Notes under the pieces: model-generated | Databases searched by the model: none | Told to the model about the DNA's origin: nothing | Seen by the model: only the letters and a program-made list of their open reading frames with translations | Source: a candidate division WOR-1 bacterium RIFOXYB2_FULL_48_7 | GTDB lineage: Bacteria > Margulisbacteria > WOR-1 > O2-12-FULL-45-9 > XYB2-FULL-48-7 | Reading direction: 5' to 3' | Assembly: GCA_001771615.1 (NCBI GenBank) | Contig: MEUF01000095.1 | Location: 6,876 to 20,149 of the forward strand | Length of the DNA: 13,274 bases | In this document: one piece after another, positions 8,016-13,274 of the stretch | How positions within the stretch are numbered: position 1 is the stretch's first letter | Layout of the letters: the number at the start of each line of letters is the position of its first letter | Made by a program: the position numbers and the translations under genes

Positions 8016-9001
8016 TGCATCATCTCCTGCAGCAGATGCAGCTGTTTAGGGGTACCGATGGCTACCAAGACATCCCCATTGTCGACGACGGTATCAGCTA
8101 CCGGCTGGTAGTTGAACTCGCCGCTATTTTTTCTGATGGCAACAATGAACGCCCCAGACTTTTGCCGGATGTTGACCTGGGCCAACGTTTTCCCAACCAT
8201 GGTCGAGTCGGCTGATACCCGCAACTCCTTCATTTCCATCTCCATATGTTCACTGTGTAGCACGGCATCGAGAAAATCCACCGCCACCGGCTTGGTAGCC
8301 AGCGTCGCCATCCTTTTTCCAGCTATAAAATATGGGGAAATGACCCGATTAGCCCCCGCTTTCTTCATTTTTTCCTCCGCCTCAATCCCGCTGGCCCGGG
8401 CAATGACCATCAACCCGGGATTAAGCACCCGGGCAGAAAGGGTGACAAAAACATTGGCCGTATCAGAGTCGGCCGAGGCAATCAAACCCTTGGCCCGCTT
8501 GATGCCGGCATCCAGTAATATTTTGTCATTGGAAATATCGCCGATAAAATAGGGGATATTTTTTCCGGCCAGCTCTTCGGCGGTCTCCTGTTTGCTGTCA
8601 ACAACCACATATGGTATTTTTGCCGCCGCCAGCTCAACCGCCACCTGATGGCCAACCCGGCCAAACCCACAGATAATGTAATGGTTTTTCATCTCCCTGA
8701 TCAATTGCTCCATTTTTTTCCTCCTCCTATATCCCACGATCTGCCCTTCAATAATTATTTCAAACACCTGCCCGGCAGTGTAAGCAAAAGTCGATATACC
8801 GACAAAAATAATGAAAATAGTCAAAAGCCGGCTTTGGGTGCTCAGGCCAGGCAAAAAGCTGGCGGTAGAAAGGGTGGTAACCACATAATACAAAGCATTG
8901 GTGAAAGACCAATGTTCCAGCCGCATAAACAGGGCGGTCCCGCCCAGGACAATGGCCAGCAACAGGCTAACAGGAATTATCAATCTTCTTATTGGATTCA
9001 T
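8009..9001 (-). CDS. Two-TM RCK potassium-channel homologue with non-canonical filter
   Basis: Membrane protein with the layout of prokaryotic RCK channels such as MthK. TM1 is at about residues 8-26, a pore loop at 35-55, TM2 at about 59-80, then a cytosolic TrkA-N (RCK) Rossmann domain and a TrkA-C domain (about 245-330). The nucleotide-binding glycines are CGFGRVG at 111-117, with Asp135 at the end of strand 2. The flanking pore-helix sequence LYYVVTTLST aligns well with K+ channels. Where TVGYGD is expected, however, the protein reads TASFLP (46-51), so the selectivity signature is absent. Permeation is therefore doubtful; it may be non-selective, closed, or a nucleotide sensor. ATG at 9001 follows AGGGGG with about 5 nt spacing and lies 9 bp after the methyltransferase stop. 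Confidence 0.88.
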   Translation of the reverse strand: MNPIRRLIIPVSLLLAIVLGGTALFMRLEHWSFTNALYYVVTTLSTASFLPGLSTQSRLLTIFIIFVGISTFAYTAGQVFEIIIEGQIVGYRRRKKMEQLIREMKNHYIICGFGRVGHQVAVELAAAKIPYVVVDSKQETAEELAGKNIPYFIGDISNDKILLDAGIKRAKGLIASADSDTANVFVTLSARVLNPGLMVIARASGIEAEEKMKKAGANRVISPYFIAGKRMATLATKPVAVDFLDAVLHSEHMEMEMKELRVSADSTMVGKTLAQVNIRQKSGAFIVAIRKNSGEFNYQPVADTVVDNGDVLVAIGTPKQLHLLQEMMHW

Positions 9002-9010
9002 CTTCTCCCC

Positions 9011-9655
9011 CTATTTTAGCAGATAAACCGTAAAATCGCCCGGATGATAATCATGCCGCATGATAAATCTAGCTCCCAGAAAACGGCAGTAACTGATTAT
9101 CTCTTCCGGCTTGAAATAAAAATAGCGCCCATTATTCAGGTCGGTTGAACCGGCCGATAAAAAAGCCCCTTCGCTTAAAAAGTTCATCCCGACACCAAAA
9201 GCGGCCAGGTCGTACAGGCGGGCCATCATTTCTTTGACAAAATCCAGGTGTGCCTCGGTATCGGTCGTCCTGATATTAAACACGCCTGAACAGATGACAT
9301 AATCATATTTTTTTATATAACGGTCTTCCAGGATATCTTTAACTGAAAGGTCGGCGTCAGGATATTTTTTCTTGGCGACAGCCACAATTTTTGGCGATAT
9401 ATCATAACCGGTGTAGGTGATGCGGTGGCGGCGGAGCAAACCTTCGGCCTTAAGAAAGCCATACCAGTCGCCAAAACCGCAACCAACGTCAAGCAAGGTC
9501 AGGCCGCTCGACTTGCGGCCATAAATGAACAGCTCCTTGAGGATTTGGAAGCGAAGCCGCTGCGATTCGACAGAGTTCCAGTCCAGCGCTTTGTAGCTCT
9601 CGCCGTGTTCGGCCAACAAGCCTTCAAAATAAGCTATCTGATCACCCTTATTCAT
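9011..9655 (-). CDS. Class I SAM-dependent methyltransferase
   Basis: Predicted cytosolic methyltransferase of 214 residues. SAM-binding motif I is LLDVGCGFGDW at 54-64, followed by an acidic strand-2 motif in TYTGYDISPKIVAVAKKKYP and a strand-4 segment YDYVICSGVFN. The short N-terminal helical part (FEGLLAEHGESYKALDW) and C-terminal YFKPEEIISYCRFLGARF recall small methyltransferases seen in many phages and bacteria, but I cannot name the substrate. The frame continues upstream to 9796, but the segment before Met9655 looks unrelated and overlaps the divergent gene. The -10 promoter lies at 9665-9670, so ATG 9655 is the likely start. There is no Shine-Dalgarno; the mRNA is probably almost leaderless. 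It is the first gene of the operon with the channel homologue, DUF2148 and cysE. Confidence 0.9.
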   Translation of the reverse strand: MNKGDQIAYFEGLLAEHGESYKALDWNSVESQRLRFQILKELFIYGRKSSGLTLLDVGCGFGDWYGFLKAEGLLRRHRITYTGYDISPKIVAVAKKKYPDADLSVKDILEDRYIKKYDYVICSGVFNIRTTDTEAHLDFVKEMMARLYDLAAFGVGMNFLSEGAFLSAGSTDLNNGRYFYFKPEEIISYCRFLGARFIMRHDYHPGDFTVYLLK

Positions 9656-9664
9656 CTTTTGGCA

Positions 9665-9693
9665 ATTATAGTGAAATTCCTGCGTTATCTCAA
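9665..9693 (-). promoter_or_regulatory. Strong sigma70-type promoter of the methyltransferase-cysE operon
   Basis: On the minus strand TTGAGA (9693-9688, five of six) is followed after 17 bp by a perfect TATAAT (9670-9665). Transcription should start around 9658-9660, only 3-5 nt before the ATG at 9655. This explains the missing Shine-Dalgarno and supports the downstream start. Confidence 0.7.
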
Positions 9694-9705
9694 CGACAAC
9701 CAAAC

Positions 9706-11211
9706 ATGAGAACCCAACGAGTCCAAGGCCTGCCGGTATTCCGCAATTTGACGGAAGCCAAAGTCGTTCTAGGGAAACAAGTAACCCGTCAAACATTAGC
9801 CGCCCAATACGTTGAGCAATTTGGTCCGGCCGTTATTAACCACTGGCAAAGCTGCCGCCAACGGCAATCTTCAGTCCCCTTTGGCTACTTCGGCAGGACG
9901 CTGCAGGGCAAGTTAAATTTTGGGATTGTTTTTCGCCATGTCGTTGAGGACGAAAGCTGTTTAGGTTTAAAATTCGCTCAGGCTACCCGGACCGTGCCAC
10001 AGCAATTATTGCGGGCCAATCAACCGGCCTATCTGGCCAGTGTCCTGGGACTTACTCAAGGGAGTCGCGGGGCTAATTGGGATCAGGTCATCACAAAATA
10101 TGCCATCAGATCAGGCTTGCGCAATCTTTATCATTACAGTATTTTTGAAGCCTTTGTTGATCCGGACCATTATGGCTGGGCTTTTGAGTATGAGACCGAA
10201 GACGGCTCGGCCATCCTTGAAGGACATCATCTTCACCGGAGCGATTTTCGCGAAACATGTAGCTGGGACAACCTCGCCCAGGGGAGCCTGGCCTGGCGGG
10301 AGATCGACCACTTTTTCCGCAGCCATTGGGGAATCACCGTTTATGATGAGGCAATCGGCACATTTGACCCTCGCCTCCTTCCAGCCAATCATGAAGCGCT
10401 GCTTGAGGAGGTCAGCCGCCGCCTTGGCCGCCGCATCGGCAGCTTTTACGAACTTATCTACAATGGCGGTTTGGGAATGCTGGTCCTGGCCCCACAGGTG
10501 CGGGGGCAGCCGGGGAGATTGATGCAAATCTGCTATCCCCAGGCATTTGCATACCATCCAAAAGATGGGCCGGACAGACATTTGCGGGCCCATTGGTTTA
10601 AACAGCTGAATACCTTTGGCACTCCGGCAGAAAGAATAGCGGCCTTTTTGCACGAGCTCGAAGTCTGTCAGATCAATTTAAAAGATGTCCCAAGCGTTTG
10701 CACCCGCCAATGGTTTGATGACCACCATTTGGGCGATTGCTTGCTCGTCAAAGGAACAAGGGTTTCTGCCCTGGTTACGTTTTTTAAGACCCATTTTCCG
10801 GAACGTTTCGATGACGGCACCTGGCATGAAGGGGATTTTCCGCCCGCTGGGGCCAAAGATAAAAAACAACAGCATCTTGCCGTCAGAAAGATTCGCCCGG
10901 CCCGGCGAGATGGGGAAACACACCATCGGGCAATTTTTTATTTTGATGGGCATAAATACATTCTGCCCAAAGAATATACCGGCCTGACCATTCGGAGGGT
11001 TTCCGCAAGTTTTGCCATCATTTACCGCTCGCGCAAAGTCTTTGATGGCCAAGGAAAACATGTGCAATTGGTACCAATCAAAGGGGTGGTATTAAGGACG
11101 CAACCCAAAGGTAGTTTGACAATCATCCTCCAAGAGGGGGATCTATTAGAGGTCAACAGCCTGCTTTATTGCCGAATGCAAGCAACCGCTCCGCAATTAT
11201 CACCGCGTTAA
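9706..11211 (+). CDS. Hypothetical protein, 501 residues, no recognised family
   Basis: I do not recognise this protein. It is soluble, with no signal peptide or membrane segment, rich in Arg, His, Trp and Phe, and has several Cys scattered without a clear cluster. Visible stretches include HYGWAFEYETEDGS near 160, an amphipathic EALLEEVSRRLGRRIGSFYELI near 230, and a C-terminal beta-rich region from about residue 414 (DGHKYILPKEYTGLTIRRV). That last region loosely recalls the beta-barrel that follows the catalytic core in some integrases and IS21/Mu-type transposases. No DDE triad, KilA, HNH or helicase motif is evident, so I do not call it a transposase. ATG 9706 has no Shine-Dalgarno. The gene is divergent from the methyltransferase (50 bp gap) and its 3' end overlaps asd by 59 bp. 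The uninterrupted frame and codon use similar to its neighbours suggest a real gene. Confidence 0.75.
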   Translation: MRTQRVQGLPVFRNLTEAKVVLGKQVTRQTLAAQYVEQFGPAVINHWQSCRQRQSSVPFGYFGRTLQGKLNFGIVFRHVVEDESCLGLKFAQATRTVPQQLLRANQPAYLASVLGLTQGSRGANWDQVITKYAIRSGLRNLYHYSIFEAFVDPDHYGWAFEYETEDGSAILEGHHLHRSDFRETCSWDNLAQGSLAWREIDHFFRSHWGITVYDEAIGTFDPRLLPANHEALLEEVSRRLGRRIGSFYELIYNGGLGMLVLAPQVRGQPGRLMQICYPQAFAYHPKDGPDRHLRAHWFKQLNTFGTPAERIAAFLHELEVCQINLKDVPSVCTRQWFDDHHLGDCLLVKGTRVSALVTFFKTHFPERFDDGTWHEGDFPPAGAKDKKQQHLAVRKIRPARRDGETHHRAIFYFDGHKYILPKEYTGLTIRRVSASFAIIYRSRKVFDGQGKHVQLVPIKGVVLRTQPKGSLTIILQEGDLLEVNSLLYCRMQATAPQLSPR

Positions 11212-12184
11212 GCGCCGCCCCCCGGCGGAGGTTGTCAGCCACAATCCACATTTCCAGCCCGTTGGGAATAGAAATATCTTCTCTAATCCTGCCGACTAGC
11301 GTCTCGTCCCTGCCGGCACAATCAATGGGAGTCGGATATTCCCCTTTGGCCGGGTTATCAACCACCTTAACAGTCGGGAATTGACTGATTAACTGGCGTA
11401 CTTCCTGAACGGAAATCTTTTTCCTGGTCTGGATATTGACGCTCTCTGAATGTCCAATCATCACCGGAACACGGACCGTGGTCGCAGTAATTTTCAGCGA
11501 ATCGTCGGCCAGGATTTTCCTGGTTTCGTTGACCATCTTCATCTCTTCTTTGGTATATCCATTGGCCACAAATTGGTCAATTTGCGGCACGACATTGAAG
11601 GCGATCCTTTTAAAAATGCACTTGGCCTCAACCTTGGCGGCCGGGTCGGCCAGCAAAGCCCTGGTTTGAGCCAAGAGCTCTTCCACCGCTTCTTTCCCCC
11701 AGCCGGAAACCGCTTGATATGTTGAGATTACTAAGCGTTCAATCCCCACCCGGTCGTAGATCGGCTTTAAGGGGAGGACCATTTGGGCGGTTGAACAATT
11801 TGGATTAGCGATAATGCCTTTGTGTTGCTTAATTGCTTCGCCATTAACTTCTGGAACGATCAGGGGCACTTCCGGATCCATCCTAAAATGTGAAGTATTA
11901 TCAATTACAACACATCCGGCCTTGACGGCTGCAGGGGCCAGCAGGGCCGAAACCTTGGCACCGGCAGAAAAAAGTCCGATCTGCATCCCTTTAAATGAGT
12001 CCGGGGAAGCAACTTCAACAGTGTATTCCTTCCCTTTAAATTTAACTGTCTGCCCGGCGGTTCTCTCCGAAGCTAATGGAAGAAATTTGCCAACTGGAAA
12101 ATCCCGCTGCTCCAGCACCCGCAGCATTTCTTTCCCAACCATCCCGGTGGCACCCAGGACACAAACATTATATTTTTTTGACAT
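11153..12184 (-). CDS. asd: Aspartate-semialdehyde dehydrogenase
   Basis: Cytosolic NADPH-dependent enzyme that reduces aspartyl phosphate to aspartate semialdehyde, the branch point to lysine/diaminopimelate, threonine and methionine. The 343 residues match the family. The nucleotide-binding loop is GATGMVG at 11-17. The catalytic Cys130 lies in NPNCSTAQM, and the general base His245 in IGHSESVN. The C-terminus LRRGAALNAVIIAERLL is typical and carries about eight further residues. The ATG at 12184 is preceded by GAGGAG with 7 nt spacing. No gene follows it in the same direction; it ends inside the 3' end of the convergent 501-residue gene. It is divergent from the transglutaminase/TPR gene. 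Confidence 0.97.
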   Translation of the reverse strand: MSKKYNVCVLGATGMVGKEMLRVLEQRDFPVGKFLPLASERTAGQTVKFKGKEYTVEVASPDSFKGMQIGLFSAGAKVSALLAPAAVKAGCVVIDNTSHFRMDPEVPLIVPEVNGEAIKQHKGIIANPNCSTAQMVLPLKPIYDRVGIERLVISTYQAVSGWGKEAVEELLAQTRALLADPAAKVEAKCIFKRIAFNVVPQIDQFVANGYTKEEMKMVNETRKILADDSLKITATTVRVPVMIGHSESVNIQTRKKISVQEVRQLISQFPTVKVVDNPAKGEYPTPIDCAGRDETLVGRIREDISIPNGLEMWIVADNLRRGAALNAVIIAERLLAFGNKAGC

Positions 12185-12191
12185 TATATTT

Positions 12192-12216
12192 CTCCTCTTA
12201 CAAAGTAATTATAACA
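12192..12216 (-). promoter_or_regulatory. asd promoter (extended -10) and ribosome binding site
   Basis: On the minus strand TGTTATAAT (12216-12208) is an extended -10 element with a perfect hexamer. A weak -35 (CTGGCA, 12237-12232) lies 18 bp upstream. Start is expected near 12201, giving a leader of about 17 nt that carries GAGGAG at 12197-12192. Confidence 0.65.
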
Positions 12217-12259
12217 AATCAATGAAATCACTGCCAGAGATAAACGACAATATAACGAT

Positions 12260-13274
12260 ATGAAATTGCAGCCAACAACCCCTTACATGACAGGCCTGAT
12301 GAAAAAAGCCTGTCCCGCCCTGGCACAAACCCCTGCCCGCTTAGCCTGGCATAAAGTTATTAATAATAGACATCAACCTGCATACGGCAACTGTCTGATG
12401 AATTTATGGCAGCAGGGATTGGATTACCCATTTGTAGTGACACCTGATATTCAAGCGGAAGCTAAACAATTATTAATGCTTCATCGACCAACCTCACAAT
12501 TGTCCGCCGCCCTAACTTTTATGCGCAGCCTCCATCCACCTCAAGCCACAGTTCTTTATAACGGGACTGATTACCCATGTTTTACTCATGAAGAAGGTGG
12601 AATGCAAATTTCCGCAGATCCACTATGGTCAAACGTTCAAAGATATTACTACGGCATCGCCTCGCCCGATCTTATGGCTATTGGCGCCGTCAGCACGGCA
12701 AACTGCCTGGAATTCAGCTATTTATTAATGACTTTATTACGCGGCTGCAGGATTGAAGTTGGACTAAAGGTATCTCCAAATCATGCATATTTAATCTCCA
12801 GATTGGACGGGACTCGTTATAAATTGGATGCTGGACTCCGCACTATAGAACAAACAGCTGAAACGCCGCTTGATGATGCCTCTGCTCTGGCATATTATTA
12901 CGCTAATAAAGGCTTTGCATATTTAACCTACAAACAAGCGAAGGCCGCACTTCCATATTTGGTATCAGCTTGTTTTCTGTCGCCGGATTTAGCCGAGGCC
13001 TGGAGCAGCAGAAGTATTGCCTTAAAACAGCTTGGCAGGACGGATGAAGCCATCGCCTGTTGTTCTCGCGCGATTAAACTCAACCCCGGCTGCCTCACCA
13101 CCCAAGAATTACATATTGAGTTGTTGTTGCATAAGGCCAGAAGCTTCGCTGAATTGCGCCAGTTTCAACCAGCCAGCGCCGTCGCTTTGGCAGTTTTAAG
13201 ACAAGATGCAAATCGTCAAACAGCTTGGCGTATTCTGGCCGCCACGGCGTTATTTCTCGAGGATAAAAAAGAAA
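12260..13274 (+). CDS. Transglutaminase-like protein with TPR repeats, 3' end outside the window
   Basis: Partial gene: 338 codons are open to the window edge with no stop. No signal peptide is visible, so it is probably cytosolic. A transglutaminase-like (papain-fold) core is suggested by the ordered triad Cys149 (TANCLEFSYLLMTLLRG), His175 (SPNHAYLI) and Asp190 (YKLDAG), with the spacing and flanking residues seen in SirB1-like and other bacterial transglutaminase-like domains. From about residue 209 to the end there are helical repeats with TPR character, for example SPDLAEAWSSRSIALKQLG then RTDEAIACCSRAIKLNPG. SirB1-like proteins also pair this fold with TPRs, but the N-terminal 140 residues here are not recognised. 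The start is ATG 12260, with later ATGs at 12287 and 12299 possible; none has a good Shine-Dalgarno. Catalysis is inferred from the triad only. Confidence 0.8.
   Translation, partial: MKLQPTTPYMTGLMKKACPALAQTPARLAWHKVINNRHQPAYGNCLMNLWQQGLDYPFVVTPDIQAEAKQLLMLHRPTSQLSAALTFMRSLHPPQATVLYNGTDYPCFTHEEGGMQISADPLWSNVQRYYYGIASPDLMAIGAVSTANCLEFSYLLMTLLRGCRIEVGLKVSPNHAYLISRLDGTRYKLDAGLRTIEQTAETPLDDASALAYYYANKGFAYLTYKQAKAALPYLVSACFLSPDLAEAWSSRSIALKQLGRTDEAIACCSRAIKLNPGCLTTQELHIELLLHKARSFAELRQFQPASAVALAVLRQDANRQTAWRILAATALFLEDKKE

Noticed and set aside
9665..9705. Promoter for the 501-residue gene in the 50 bp divergent gap
   Set aside because: TTGGCA at 9659-9664 has no -10 at a usable distance, and TATAGT at 9667-9672 has no -35; neither was good enough to list.
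9656..9796. 47-codon N-terminal extension of the methyltransferase
   Set aside because: It covers the operon promoter and the start of the divergent gene, does not resemble methyltransferase sequence, and MNKGDQ at 9655 sits right after a perfect -10.
10111..10653. 180-codon minus-strand frame opposite the 501-residue gene
   Set aside because: It lies wholly opposite a longer frame, has no ribosome binding site and no recognisable protein features; a shadow frame.
11215..11228. G/C hairpin (CCGCC, loop CCCC, GGCGG) just after the stop of the 501-residue gene
   Set aside because: The stem is only 5 bp, lies inside asd coding sequence and has no following T-run, so it is not a convincing terminator.

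Overview
The window reads as a gene-dense bacterial chromosome segment: no intergenic gap exceeds about 75 bp, and no tRNA, rRNA, CRISPR array or insertion sequence is visible. Both exported lipoproteins share an unusual layout of signal peptide, lipobox Cys, Thr-rich linker and beta-rich body. I associate that style with candidate lineages near Cyanobacteria, such as Candidatus Saganbacteria (WOR-1) or Margulisbacteria. This assignment rests on memory and style, not on a marker gene, so it is tentative.

Left part (55-5249). A Thr-rich beta-propeller lipoprotein on the plus strand converges on a minus-strand unit read cysS, MFS transporter, serS, and perhaps a 63-residue small ORF. cysS and the transporter overlap by 19 bp; serS follows the transporter by 7 bp.

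Middle (5325-9655). A second Thr-linker lipoprotein is divergent from cysS. It converges on a tight four-gene minus-strand operon: SAM methyltransferase, two-TM RCK potassium-channel homologue, DUF2148 (COG4739) Cys-rich protein, and cysE. The spacings are a 9 bp gap, a 7 bp overlap and a 9 bp gap. A strong promoter (TTGAGA-17-TATAAT) lies almost directly on the methyltransferase ATG, which implies a nearly leaderless mRNA. The channel homologue lacks the GYG selectivity filter.

Right part (9706-13274). An unrecognised 501-residue protein is divergent from the methyltransferase. Its 3' end overlaps the 3' end of asd by 59 bp. asd has a good Shine-Dalgarno and an extended -10 promoter. Divergent from asd is a gene running off the window that encodes a transglutaminase-like Cys-His-Asp domain followed by TPR repeats.

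How the genes work together. serS, cysS and cysE all use serine or cysteine, and asd leads to lysine/diaminopimelate, threonine and methionine, so much of the window is amino-acid metabolism and tRNA charging. The lipoproteins, the 501-residue protein and the transglutaminase/TPR protein are accessory and of unknown function. I see no complete new defence or mobile system. The most unusual items are the GYG-less channel homologue in its operon, the 501-residue orphan and the transglutaminase/TPR gene.
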